From the NCBI GenBank assembly GCA_963775635.1, contig CAVZJO010000011.1, forward strand, positions 62,001 to 126,000: DNA of 64,000 nucleotides. Reading direction: 5' to 3'. The DNA is from JALORV01 sp963775635. GTDB taxonomy: Bacteria > Pseudomonadota > Gammaproteobacteria > Burkholderiales > Burkholderiaceae_F. Below are positions 55,357 to 63,980 of the stretch, in pieces. The translations under genes and the position numbers were made by a program. Positions within the stretch are counted from its first letter, which is position 1. Every line of letters starts with the position of its first letter. The notes under the pieces were generated by a model. The model saw only the letters and a list, made by a program, of their open reading frames with translations, was not told where the DNA came from and did not search any database.

Positions 55357-56790
55357 GTGACGCCCGCCAGCCGTTTCGTACCGTACTCGTACGCACGGGA
55401 CAACGCGATCCTGCTGGTGCCGAAGAGTGAGCGCGACGCCGAGGTCTGGATCTCGGACGCCACCCCGCTCGCCGCGCTCAACGAAGTGATGCGGGTGTTT
55501 CCCGGCAAGGTCAAGCCGATCGTCGTCGAACCGACGCGGCTGACCGAGGCAATTTCGCAGACTTACGGCGACCAGAGCGGCTCGGCGCAGCAGGTGGTCG
55601 GCGATATCGAAGGTGAGTTCGACATCACCCGGATGATGCAGGAGGTCCCGGACGTCGAGGACCTGCTGGAGACCGAGGACGACGCGCCGATCATCCGGAT
55701 GATCAACGCGCTGCTGACGCAGGCAGCGCGCGACGGCGCGAGCGATATTCACATCGAGCCGTTCGAGAACTACTCGCTGGTGCGCTTCCGCGTCGACGGT
55801 ACGTTGCGCGACGTGGTGCGCCCCAAGCGTGCACTGCACGCCGCGCTGGTATCGCGCATCAAGATCATGGCGGCGCTCGATATCGCCGAGAAGCGACTGC
55901 CGCAGGACGGGAGAATTACGCTGCGCGTCGGCGGCCGACCGGTGGACGTGCGCGTGTCGACCCTGCCGACCGGTCACGGCGAGCGGGTCGTACTGCGTCT
56001 GCTTGAGAAAGACCTGTCGAAGCTCGAGCTGACGAATCTCGGCATGTCGCAGATCGCACTCGACCGCTTCGACACGCTGATCCACCAGCCGCACGGCATC
56101 ATCCTCGTGACGGGGCCGACCGGCTCCGGCAAGTCGACCACGCTTTACGCAGCGATCCGCCGGCTCGACAAGACCACGACCAACATCATGACGGTCGAGG
56201 ATCCGATCGAGTACGACATCGAAGGCATCGGCCAGACTCAGGTCAACGCGAAGATCGACATGAGCTTCGCCAAGGCGCTGCGCGCGATCCTGCGCCAGGA
56301 CCCGGACATCGTGATGATCGGCGAGATCCGCGACCTCGAAACCGCGCAGATCGCCGTGCAGGCCTCGCTGACCGGCCACCTGGTGCTGGCCACGCTGCAC
56401 ACCAACGATGCCGCCAGCGCGGTCACACGTCTGATCGACATGGGCATCGAGCCGTTCCTGCTCGCTTCCTCGCTGCTGGGCGTGATGGGGCAGCGGCTGG
56501 TGCGCAAGTTATGCCCGAAGTGCCGCATGCAGGACACGCCGACCGGCCCGTGGCGCGCGGTCGGCTGCGAAAACTGCAGCAATACCGGTTATGCCGGGCG
56601 CACCGGCATCTACGAGCTGCTGACGGTCGACGACGAGATGCGCATGCTGGTCCACCAGGGATCGAACGACACCGACATCCGCCGCGTGGCCGAGCGTGCG
56701 GGCATGGTCAACATGCGGACCGATGCGCAGCGCTGGATCGTCGCCGGCGTGACCTCGCAAGAGGAAGCACTGCGCGTGACACGCGAGTAA
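55357..56790 (+). CDS. gspE: Type II secretion ATPase GspE
   Basis: A 477-residue secretion ATPase. Walker A GPTGSGKST lies at residues 253-261, the Asp box includes TVEDPIEYDIEGIGQTQVN, and the Walker B-like segment VMIGEIRDLETAQIA is followed by the His box LATLHTNDAASA. The zinc tetracysteine site has CPKC (386-389) and CENC, with a shortened spacer. The N-terminal domain is reduced relative to the about 500-residue family members. It energises pseudopilus assembly at the GspL/F platform. Confidence 0.95.
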   Translation: MTPASRFVPYSYARDNAILLVPKSERDAEVWISDATPLAALNEVMRVFPGKVKPIVVEPTRLTEAISQTYGDQSGSAQQVVGDIEGEFDITRMMQEVPDVEDLLETEDDAPIIRMINALLTQAARDGASDIHIEPFENYSLVRFRVDGTLRDVVRPKRALHAALVSRIKIMAALDIAEKRLPQDGRITLRVGGRPVDVRVSTLPTGHGERVVLRLLEKDLSKLELTNLGMSQIALDRFDTLIHQPHGIILVTGPTGSGKSTTLYAAIRRLDKTTTNIMTVEDPIEYDIEGIGQTQVNAKIDMSFAKALRAILRQDPDIVMIGEIRDLETAQIAVQASLTGHLVLATLHTNDAASAVTRLIDMGIEPFLLASSLLGVMGQRLVRKLCPKCRMQDTPTGPWRAVGCENCSNTGYAGRTGIYELLTVDDEMRMLVHQGSNDTDIRRVAERAGMVNMRTDAQRWIVAGVTSQEEALRVTRE

Positions 56791-56836
56791 CTGCGCCGTG
56801 GCGTTCGCAGCGACTAACCCCCCTTGCCCTTGCTAT

Positions 56837-56929
56837 CGCGTCGGGCGCCCGGCCGCTCCGAAGCCCGACGCGCTAATTAGATCGCGACGAGTGCACGTGC
56901 GCCGCGCAGCGGCGCGTACACGAGTCGCG
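56837..56929 (+). promoter_or_regulatory. Two strong hairpins between gspE and gspF
   Basis: The 147-bp gspE-gspF spacer holds a perfect 10-bp stem (cgcgtcgggc / gcccgacgcg, 56837-56872). A second, nested hairpin has outer arms cgcgac/gtcgcg (56883-56929) and inner arms gcgccgc/gcggcgc. Neither has a T run. No Shine-Dalgarno sequence is seen before gspF. They may slow or process the transcript. Confidence 0.6.
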
Positions 56930-56937
56930 CACTGATC

Positions 56938-58185
56938 ATGGCGGCGTTCCGATTTGCTGCGGCGGACACTTCAGGGAAAGAGCAGACCGGCGTGCTCGAG
57001 GCAGACAGCGCGCGCGGTGCGCGGCAGCTGTTGCGCGGGCGCGGCCTGATCCCGCTGACCGTTGAGCCGGTTTACGGCGAAGTCGCGAGCGGCACCGGGG
57101 TGCCGATGCGCCTCGGGCGGCGGCTATCGCAGACCGAACTCGCGGTGATCACGCGCCAACTGGCATCGCTGCTCGGCGCGCAGCTGCCGGTCGCCGACGC
57201 GCTGACCGTGATGGTCGAGCAGAGTGAGAAGCAGCAGGTGCGCGAACTGATGGCGTCGATCCGCACCGATGTGCTGTCCGGCACCGCGATGTCCAAGGCG
57301 CTGGCGCGGCATCCGCGCCAGTTTCCGGAGATCTACCGCGCGCTGATCTCCGCCGGCGAGGAGTCCGGCAAGCTCGGATCGGTGCTCGGCAGCCTCGCCG
57401 ACTACATCGAGGAGCGCGCCAAGCTGCAGCAGAAGATCACGCTCGCATTCGTGTATCCGGCGATCGTGACGCTGGTTGCGTTGCTGGTGGTGGTGGGCCT
57501 GCTGACCTACGTCGTGCCGCAGGTCGTACAGGTGTTCGCTAATACGAAGCAGCAGTTGCCGCTGCTCACCACCGCACTGATCGCCGTTTCCGATTTCGTC
57601 CGTAACTACGGCTGGATCGTGCTGGTGGTGGGAGTATTGGCCGCATTCGTGTGGGAGCGGGCGCTGCGCGCGCCCGCAGTTCGGCTGCGCTGGCACAAGC
57701 GCATCCTGACCATGCCCGTGATCGGCGTACTGTCGCGCTCGATCAACACGGCACGCTTCGCGTCCACGCTGGCGATCCTGGTCGGATCTGGCGTGCCGAT
57801 GCTGCGCTCCTTGCAGGCGGCCGGAGAAACGGTCAACAACCTCGCGATGCGCACCCGCGTGATCGACGCCGTGCAGCGCGTGCGTGAAGGCTTTTCGCTG
57901 GCGAAGGCGCTACGTGCCGATGCCGACGAGGAACGCAAGCCAGGCCATATCAAGCTCTTCCCGCCGGTGCTGATCCACCTGATCGCCTCCGGTGAGGCAA
58001 CTGGCAAACTGCCGGAGATGCTGACGCGCGCGGCCGATATTCATTCACGCGAGGCCGAGCGCCGTGCCCTCTTCTTTACGTCCCTGCTCGAGCCGATCCT
58101 GATCCTGGCCATGGGCGTCGTCGTGATGCTGATCGTAATGGCCGTCCTGCTACCGATCATCGAGATCAATACGCTGGTGAAATAA
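56938..58185 (+). CDS. gspF: Type II secretion inner-membrane platform protein GspF
   Basis: A 415-residue polytopic protein. The two duplicated GspF domains have LTVMVEQSEKQQVRELMASI and SLQAAGETVNNLAMRTRVID. Membrane segments include VTLVALLVVVGLLTYVVPQV and MGVVVMLIVMAVLLPIIEIN. It is the core of the assembly platform. It begins MAAFRFAAADTSGKEQTGVL as usual. It is the last gene of the operon and convergent with dctP. Confidence 0.95.
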   Translation: MAAFRFAAADTSGKEQTGVLEADSARGARQLLRGRGLIPLTVEPVYGEVASGTGVPMRLGRRLSQTELAVITRQLASLLGAQLPVADALTVMVEQSEKQQVRELMASIRTDVLSGTAMSKALARHPRQFPEIYRALISAGEESGKLGSVLGSLADYIEERAKLQQKITLAFVYPAIVTLVALLVVVGLLTYVVPQVVQVFANTKQQLPLLTTALIAVSDFVRNYGWIVLVVGVLAAFVWERALRAPAVRLRWHKRILTMPVIGVLSRSINTARFASTLAILVGSGVPMLRSLQAAGETVNNLAMRTRVIDAVQRVREGFSLAKALRADADEERKPGHIKLFPPVLIHLIASGEATGKLPEMLTRAADIHSREAERRALFFTSLLEPILILAMGVVVMLIVMAVLLPIIEINTLVK

Positions 58186-58196
58186 GGCCAGGGGCG

Positions 58197-58225
58197 CGTG
58201 CGAGCCGCCAAACGCGGCCCGCACG
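58197..58225. terminator. Hairpin between convergent gspF and dctP
   Basis: A 12-bp inverted repeat with one mismatch (cgtgcgagccgc / gcggcccgcacg) and a five-base loop fills the 54-bp space between the two stop codons. It could end transcription from both sides. There is no T run, so termination may depend on collision or Rho. Confidence 0.5.
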
Positions 58226-58239
58226 TCGATTCGATCGCG

Positions 58240-59241
58240 CTACTTCAGTGCCTGCAGTTTGTCGTAGGTGGCCTTGTCCCACGTCGCATCCGGGCCGTTG
58301 TGCATCTTGGCGACCGCCTCGCGGAACGGCACGCGGTCGACCTTGACCACTTCCTTGCCGCGCTTGGCAAACTCGGCGCCGAGTTTCTTTTCGATCTCGA
58401 CGATCTCGGCCGTCGCGCGCGCCGCCGCTTCCGCCAGCACGGTCTCGAAGATCTTCTTGTCGGCATCGCTGAGCTTGCTCCATGTCGGCCCACCGACGAT
58501 CGTCAGCAGCGCGTCGGTGATATGGCCCGTCAGCACGATGTATTTTTGCACCTCGTAGAACTTCTTGGCATCAATAGTCGGTAGCGGGTTTTCCTGCGCG
58601 TCCACCGTGCCGTTCTGCAGCGCGAGGTAGACCTCGGCGAACGCGATCGGTGTCGGATTGGCGCCGACTGCGCGCGGAAACATCGTGTACAGCGGCGCAT
58701 CCGGAACGCGGATCTTCAGCCCCTTCATGTCCTCGGGCTTGTTGATCGACTTGTTCGAGGTGACCTGCCGTTCGCCGTAATAGGTGATCGCGACCACCTT
58801 GTTGCCACCACTCTTGGCGCGGTAACCCTCGGAAAGCTCAGCGAACAGCGGGCTCGTCGAGAACGCTTTCCAGTGGTTGTAGTCACGAAACATGTAGGGA
58901 GCGCCTCCGATCGCGATCGGACCGTAGGTCCGTCCGGCGAACAGTTGCCCGGTGTAGATGATGTCGACGGTGCCCAGCGTCAGGCCCTGGTTGATGTCGG
59001 TTTCCTTGCCGAGTGTGGAGGCCGGGAAGACCTCGACCGTGTAGCGATTGTTGGTGCGCTTGGCGATCTCGCCGGCGGCCCATACGGCCGCGGTGTGATA
59101 CGGCTCGCTGGTCTCGTAAACATGCGCAAACTTGAGCTTGGTCTGCGCGCTGGCGCCGCCCACCGAGAGCACGGCAATCGCCGCCACCGCCACCCAGCGC
59201 ATCAGCGCGCTGCCTACCTTTCGTTTGATGCTGTGCTTCAT
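58240..59241 (-). CDS. dctP: TRAP transporter solute-binding protein (DctP family)
   Basis: A 333-residue periplasmic protein with a signal peptide (1-32, ending GASA). It has the DctP fold signatures KLKFAHVYETSEPYHTAAVW, GLKIRVPDAPLYTMFPRAVG and ALQNGTVDAQENPL. The conserved arginine in KIRVP normally pairs with the substrate carboxylate. It supplies the DctQM permease encoded upstream. With the neighbouring dehydratase, the likely ligand is a hexuronate or aldarate, but the exact sugar acid is not determined. It is the last gene of the operon. Confidence 0.92.
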   Translation of the reverse strand: MKHSIKRKVGSALMRWVAVAAIAVLSVGGASAQTKLKFAHVYETSEPYHTAAVWAAGEIAKRTNNRYTVEVFPASTLGKETDINQGLTLGTVDIIYTGQLFAGRTYGPIAIGGAPYMFRDYNHWKAFSTSPLFAELSEGYRAKSGGNKVVAITYYGERQVTSNKSINKPEDMKGLKIRVPDAPLYTMFPRAVGANPTPIAFAEVYLALQNGTVDAQENPLPTIDAKKFYEVQKYIVLTGHITDALLTIVGGPTWSKLSDADKKIFETVLAEAAARATAEIVEIEKKLGAEFAKRGKEVVKVDRVPFREAVAKMHNGPDATWDKATYDKLQALK

Positions 59242-59277
59242 GTCTCCTCCGTGTCAAAAGTTGCATCCCCGCGCGTA

Positions 59278-60822
59278 TCACATCGTCGCGCCGAGTTGCC
59301 AGGGTACGAACTCGCTCTGGCCGTAGCCGAAGCGCTCGCTCTTAGACTGCGCGCCCGAGGCGGTCGCCAGTATCAGGTCGAACAGGCGCTCGCCGACCTC
59401 TTCGATCGACGCCGCGCCGTCGGCGATCTCGCCGCAGTTCAGGTCGATATCTTCCTCCTGCCGTTGCCACAGTTCGCTGTTGGTCGAAAGCTTCAGCGAG
59501 GGCGACGGCGCGCAACCGTAGGCCGAGCCGCGTCCGGTGGTGAACACGATCATGTTGGCTCCGCCGGCCACCTGACCGGTCGCCGAGACCGGGTCGTAGC
59601 CCGGTGTGTCCATGTAGACGAATCCCTTCGCGCTTACCGGCTGAGCGTATTCGTAGACATCGATCAGATTGGTCGTACCACCCTTGGCCACCGCACCCAG
59701 CGATTTCTCGAGGATCGTCGTCAGGCCGCCTGCCTTGTTGCCAGGCGACGGGTTGTTGTTCATCTCGCCGTGGTTGCGCGCGGTGTAGTCCTCCCACCAG
59801 CGGATGCGCGTCAGCAGCTTCTCGCCGATCTCGCGCGTGACCGCACGTCGTGTCAACAGGTGTTCGGCACCGTAGATCTCGGGCGTCTCCGACAAGATGG
59901 CCGTGCCGCCGTGCGCCACCAGCCGGTCCACTGCATTACCAAGCGCCGGATTCGCCGTGATGCCGGAGTAGCCATCGGAGCCCCCGCACTGCAGCCCGAG
60001 CGTCAGGTGACTTGCCGGCACTGGCGTCCGTTCGATCCGGTCGGCCGCAGGCAGCATCTCTTGCACCAGCGCGACGCCGCGCTCGATCGCCTTGGCAGTA
60101 CCGCCGACGTCCTGCATGTTGTAGCGCGCGATGCGGTCGCTCTCGTGCAGGTCTTCGGCGCCGAACAGCGACGTGATCTGGTTGGCCTCGCAGCCGAGAC
60201 CGACGAAGATCACGGCCGCGACGTTGGGATGGCGCGCATAGCCGGCCATCGTCCTGCGCAGCACCTGCATGCTCTCGCCCATGTCCATGCCGCAGCCGGT
60301 GCCGTGCGTCAATGCGATCACCCCGTCGACGTTCGGATACGGTGCGAGCGCATCGGGAAAGATGTCGCGACGGAAGCGATCGGCAATCGCGCGCGACACG
60401 GTCGCCGAACAATTGACGCTGGACAGGATCGCGACGTAGTTGCGCGTGGCCACGCGGCCGTCGGGCCGCACGATACCCATGAAGGAAGCAGGAGCGGCAA
60501 CCGCCGGCGTCGGATGAACATCGGCGCAGAACGCGTAATCGCGCTCGAACGCGCCGTGCTCGGCACCGATGCCGAGGTTGTGCAGGTGCACGTGCTCGCC
60601 GGGCCGGATGTCGCGCGTCGCGAATCCGATGATCTGGTTGTAGCGTCGCACCGGGCTGCCGGCCGCGATCGCGCGTGTGGCCACCTTGTGCCCTGGCGGC
60701 ACCATGCCGATCACCGTGACGCCTTCCGACTTGATCAGCGTGCCGCTCAGCAGCTGGCGGCGGGCAATCACCACATCGTCGGCCGGATTGAGCCGAAGTA
60801 CGAGCGGAACATCCTGCAGCAT
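59278..60822 (-). CDS. UxaA/GarD-family sugar-acid dehydratase
   Basis: A 514-residue enzyme of the altronate/galactarate dehydratase family. An N-terminal SAF-like domain (about 1-85: VARRALIKSEGV-type region with GHKVATRAIAAGSPVRRYNQ) is followed by the catalytic region. That region has GTGCGMDMGESMQVLRRTMA, GLGCEANQ, LQCGGSDGYSGITANPALG and NPSPGNKAGGLTTILEKSLG. The enzymes are Fe2+-dependent and remove water from D-altronate or D-galactarate in the cytoplasm. Which substrate applies cannot be told here. GGAGGAAG lies just before the ATG and abuts the inverted-repeat element. Confidence 0.88.
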   Translation of the reverse strand: MLQDVPLVLRLNPADDVVIARRQLLSGTLIKSEGVTVIGMVPPGHKVATRAIAAGSPVRRYNQIIGFATRDIRPGEHVHLHNLGIGAEHGAFERDYAFCADVHPTPAVAAPASFMGIVRPDGRVATRNYVAILSSVNCSATVSRAIADRFRRDIFPDALAPYPNVDGVIALTHGTGCGMDMGESMQVLRRTMAGYARHPNVAAVIFVGLGCEANQITSLFGAEDLHESDRIARYNMQDVGGTAKAIERGVALVQEMLPAADRIERTPVPASHLTLGLQCGGSDGYSGITANPALGNAVDRLVAHGGTAILSETPEIYGAEHLLTRRAVTREIGEKLLTRIRWWEDYTARNHGEMNNNPSPGNKAGGLTTILEKSLGAVAKGGTTNLIDVYEYAQPVSAKGFVYMDTPGYDPVSATGQVAGGANMIVFTTGRGSAYGCAPSPSLKLSTNSELWQRQEEDIDLNCGEIADGAASIEEVGERLFDLILATASGAQSKSERFGYGQSEFVPWQLGATM

Positions 60823-60833
60823 GATCTTCCTCC

Positions 60834-61104
60834 AGAACCTATCTCAGGATCCCCGGTGGTCGCGGCGGGGTCGCATGGGGTGCAGGGCTAGGCGTGGCGA
60901 GGGGACCATTGCGTGTGCAAGGACCGAGCCGCAACAACGCCATGCGCCCCATGCGACCCCGCCCCGCAGGGTTGCCACGAGAAGCGGGCGTCTGCGGCGT
61001 TGGCCGGCTCGGCCGTAGGCTCGGCTACTGTCCTTCGCCAGCCGCCTTGCATCCGCCCGCTTCTCGTGGCAACGCGATCCATCGAGGATCCTGAGATAGG
61101 TTCT
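60834..61104. repeat. 271-bp element of three nested inverted repeats (three-way junction)
   Basis: Outer arms of 19 bp (60834-60852 and 61086-61104, perfect, agaacctatctcaggatcc) enclose two side arms. One is a 15-bp perfect pair cggggtcgcatgggg (60866-60880 with 60947-60961), extendable by a wobble. The other is a 20-bp perfect pair gttgccacgagaagcgggcg (60971-60990 with 61054-61073). Joining segments are 13, 9 and 12 bases. The element fills the gap between the dctM stop, which overlaps it, and the dehydratase ribosome-binding site, which abuts it. No flanking duplication or ORF was seen. Confidence 0.9.
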
Positions 61105-62509
61105 ACTGAAACTGCCGCGGCAGCCACAGGCTGATCGACGGCAGGTAAGTCACCAGCCCCAGGCTGACCAGCAGCGGTACCAGCCAGGGCAGGATCGCCA
61201 TTGTCGTCCGTTCGATGGACAGCTTGGCCACCCGTGCGAGCACAAACAGCACCAGTCCCATCGGCGGATGCAGCAGCCCGATCATCAGATTCAACACCAT
61301 GATCAACCCGAAGTGAACTGGGTCGATTCCCAACTGCTTGACTATCGGAAGCAGGATCGGTACCAGAATCGTGATCGCCGCAGTCGGCTCGAGGAAGCAG
61401 CCGACGAACAGCATCAGCAGATTGGCTAGCAGGAGGAACATCCACGGATCCGTGGTAAACGCCAGTACCCACGATGCAATCATCTCCGTGGTGCGCGTCA
61501 CGGTCAGCATCCATCCGAAGATTGACGCCGCCGCGACGATCATCAGCACGATCGACGTCGTCTCGACGGTGTCCATCGAGACCTTGATCAGCATTTTCCA
61601 GTTCAGGGTCCGGAACCAGAAGATGCCGAGGAACAGCGCCCACACGCAGGCGGCTATCGCTCCCTCGGTGGCGGTGAACACGCCGCTCGTCATGCCGCCG
61701 ATCAGCAACACCGGCGTCATGATCGGCAGCACGGCATTGAATCGGAAGGCGCGGTCCGCGATCAGCAATGCGATCAGCACACTCACCACGGTGGGCACCT
61801 GCGGAAGATCGGCCTTGGTCGTCATCACCCAGATGATGACGGGAAACAACGCGACGACGATCAGTTCCGCAAACGCCTTGATGACGCGCGTCCACTCGAA
61901 ACGGATATCCCCGCCCCACTTGTTCTTGTGCGCGAAGTAGGCGACCGTGAACATCATCAGCAGTGCCATCACCACTCCCGGCAAGATGCCCGCCAGGAAC
62001 AGCGCGCCGACTGACACGTTCGCGAACATCGCGTAGATCACGAACGGCAACGACGGCGGAATGATGGGCCCGAGGGTGGCCGATGCCGCGGTGACGCCGA
62101 CCGAAAACTCGGCGCTGTAGCCGTGGTCTCGCATCGCCTTGATCTCGATCGTGCCTAGGCCGGCCGCATCACCGATGGCGGTGCCGGACATGCCGGCGAA
62201 GATCACCGAGCCCAGCACGTTCACGTGGCCGAGCCCGCCGCGCAGCCAGCCGACCAGCGACAGTGCGAAGTTGTAAATGCGGTTGGTGATTCCGGCCGAA
62301 TTCATCAGGCTGCCGGCGAGGATGAAGAAGGGCACCGCCAGCAGCGGGAACGAGTCGATCCCGTTGACCATGCGGTGGATGACCACAAAGTCCGGCACCA
62401 TGCCGGTGGCCATCACGAAGATCAGCGACGAGCCCGCCATGGCGATCGCGACCGGGATGCCGCTGCCCATCAACGCGAGGAACAGCAGCTTGAACGCGCC
62501 CGGGCTCAT
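61103..62509 (-). CDS. dctM: TRAP transporter large permease (DctM family)
   Basis: A 468-residue polytopic protein with about twelve membrane segments. It starts MSPGAFKLLFLALMGSGIPV. Family phrases include FFILAGSLMNSAGITNRIYN, GMSGTAIGDAAGLGTIEIKA and ATLGPIIPPSLPFVIYAMFA. It couples uptake to the sodium gradient. The ATG overlaps the dctQ stop (ATGA). An upstream 78-codon extension of the frame is a dctQ shadow. Its stop codon lies in the outer arm of the inverted-repeat element. Confidence 0.94.
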   Translation of the reverse strand: MSPGAFKLLFLALMGSGIPVAIAMAGSSLIFVMATGMVPDFVVIHRMVNGIDSFPLLAVPFFILAGSLMNSAGITNRIYNFALSLVGWLRGGLGHVNVLGSVIFAGMSGTAIGDAAGLGTIEIKAMRDHGYSAEFSVGVTAASATLGPIIPPSLPFVIYAMFANVSVGALFLAGILPGVVMALLMMFTVAYFAHKNKWGGDIRFEWTRVIKAFAELIVVALFPVIIWVMTTKADLPQVPTVVSVLIALLIADRAFRFNAVLPIMTPVLLIGGMTSGVFTATEGAIAACVWALFLGIFWFRTLNWKMLIKVSMDTVETTSIVLMIVAAASIFGWMLTVTRTTEMIASWVLAFTTDPWMFLLLANLLMLFVGCFLEPTAAITILVPILLPIVKQLGIDPVHFGLIMVLNLMIGLLHPPMGLVLFVLARVAKLSIERTTMAILPWLVPLLVSLGLVTYLPSISLWLPRQFQ

Positions 62510-63111
62510 GCCGCCGCCCGCTGCACTTTGTCCACATTGCCCACAATGACGGCGCCATCGGCCAGCTCGGGCTGCTCGAGTACCGAAGCCCCGCGCCGCC
62601 AGTTCAGCCGGGCCACCATCACTGCCCGCCACGTCATCAGCGCAAAGCCAGCCAGCACCACGCTGTACATCAGGCCGATCGGCAGATCGACCACTGCCAT
62701 CCGCTGCTCGCCAATGCGCTGTATCAGCAGGTAGGTCAGCCACGTCGCATAAACGAAGAACGCGATCCGCGCCCCGTCAACCAGCGTCGACATCACGCGC
62801 ATCAGCCGTTTCGGCAGAATGCGATAGAAGAAGTCGACGTGAATATGGTTGTTCTTGCGCACGCTGACGCTGGCGCCGACGAAGACCGTGCAGATCAGCA
62901 GATAGCGCGCTATTTCTTCCGTCCAGCCGGCGGAGTCGTTCAGCACGTAGCGGGTGAAGAACTGCAGGAACACCGTGGCGGCGAGCAGCCAGAAGAATCC
63001 GAACGAGAGCCAGTCCTCGAAGCGGTAGACGCCGAGGTCGATCGGCTCGTCGTGCACGTCGAACTCACCGCTGGCGGTGAGGACATGCTCCTGCGTGGAA
63101 TCGGACGTCAC
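62506..63111 (-). CDS. dctQ: TRAP transporter small permease (DctQ family)
   Basis: A 201-residue protein with four membrane segments. Family pattern: FLQFFTRYVLNDSAGWTEEI then ARYLLICTVFVGASVSVRKN and HIHVDFFY. I chose the GTG at 63111 because GAGG lies eight bases before it and the frame further upstream overlaps the regulator gene as non-family sequence. It overlaps dctM by four bases. Confidence 0.9.
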   Translation of the reverse strand: MTSDSTQEHVLTASGEFDVHDEPIDLGVYRFEDWLSFGFFWLLAATVFLQFFTRYVLNDSAGWTEEIARYLLICTVFVGASVSVRKNNHIHVDFFYRILPKRLMRVMSTLVDGARIAFFVYATWLTYLLIQRIGEQRMAVVDLPIGLMYSVVLAGFALMTWRAVMVARLNWRRGASVLEQPELADGAVIVGNVDKVQRAAA

Positions 63112-63170
63112 TCGGTGAACCTCATCTCTGGCGCGCGCGGACACGGTGGCTGTCCGGGCGGATTGCCGCT

Positions 63171-63881
63171 TCAACGTTTGGCACCTGCACTCCAGCTGCG
63201 CTGGAAACGTCGGGCGGCCGCGTCCATGTGACGTCGCATCGCCAGCCTGGCCGCCCCCTGATCGTGATTCTCGATCGCGTTCATCACGGCGGTGTGCTCC
63301 GCGATTGCTGCAGCCCACAGATCGGGCGTATCGAAGTGATGCTCGAGCCGCAGGAACAGCGGCCCGGTGCGCTGATCCCACAGCGTGCGGACGGCCAGGG
63401 CGAGCGCACTGTTCGCGCTGGCTTCGGCGATCTCGAGGTGGAATCGTCGATCGTTGTCCAGCGGCATCCTGCGGCTCCGCCGGTCGCGGTCCATGGCGGT
63501 GAGCGCGGCCTTGATGCGTCTCAACTGCACGGGACTGGCATGGCGCGCCGCGAGCGCGGCGCATTCGGATTCGAGCAGCCTGCGCGCCGCGATCAGTTCA
63601 AATGGACCCGAGTCACCGGGCAGCGGATGGCTGCGCACAGCGGGCGGCCGTCGGTGCGTCACGTAGACCCCCGAGCCGACGCGCACCTCGACATAGCCTT
63701 CGACCTCGAGCGCAATCAGTGCCTCGCGCACCGACGGCCGGCTCACCTTCAGCTGGCGCGCCAGATCACGTTCCGGCGGCAGTCTTTCGCCGGGGCCGTA
63801 TTCACCGCGCCGGATCAGTCGCGCGATCTCATCGGCGATGCGGCGGTACAGCCGCTGCGGTTCGACGGCCTTGATCGGCAT
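63171..63881 (-). CDS. GntR-family regulator, FadR subfamily
   Basis: A 236-residue repressor-type protein. The N-terminal winged helix (about 10-75) has GERLPPERDLARQLKVSRPS and VREALIALEVEGYVEVRVGS. The all-helical FCD ligand domain has FHLEIAEASANSALALAVRT and EHTAVMNAIENHDQGAARLA with metal-binding histidines. It heads the TRAP/dehydratase operon and probably responds to the sugar acid or its breakdown product. A perfect palindrome 81 bases upstream is the likely operator. Confidence 0.9.
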   Translation of the reverse strand: MPIKAVEPQRLYRRIADEIARLIRRGEYGPGERLPPERDLARQLKVSRPSVREALIALEVEGYVEVRVGSGVYVTHRRPPAVRSHPLPGDSGPFELIAARRLLESECAALAARHASPVQLRRIKAALTAMDRDRRSRRMPLDNDRRFHLEIAEASANSALALAVRTLWDQRTGPLFLRLEHHFDTPDLWAAAIAEHTAVMNAIENHDQGAARLAMRRHMDAAARRFQRSWSAGAKR

Positions 63882-63961
63882 GATGAGGAATCGAGCTCCA
63901 GAACGAGGGTCGCGCGGCTGGACAGTGCGCGGTGCCGCCGCTTACACTGCCGCGCACTGGT

Positions 63962-63980
63962 CAATTGGTCAGACCAATTG
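63962..63980. promoter_or_regulatory. Palindromic operator for the GntR/FadR-type regulator
   Basis: Perfect 9-bp arms around one central base: CAATTGGTC A GACCAATTG. The core TTGGTCnGACCAA fits the known operator form of FadR-subfamily GntR proteins. It lies upstream of the regulator gene, and possibly of a divergent gene beyond the window, which suggests autoregulation. Confidence 0.75.
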
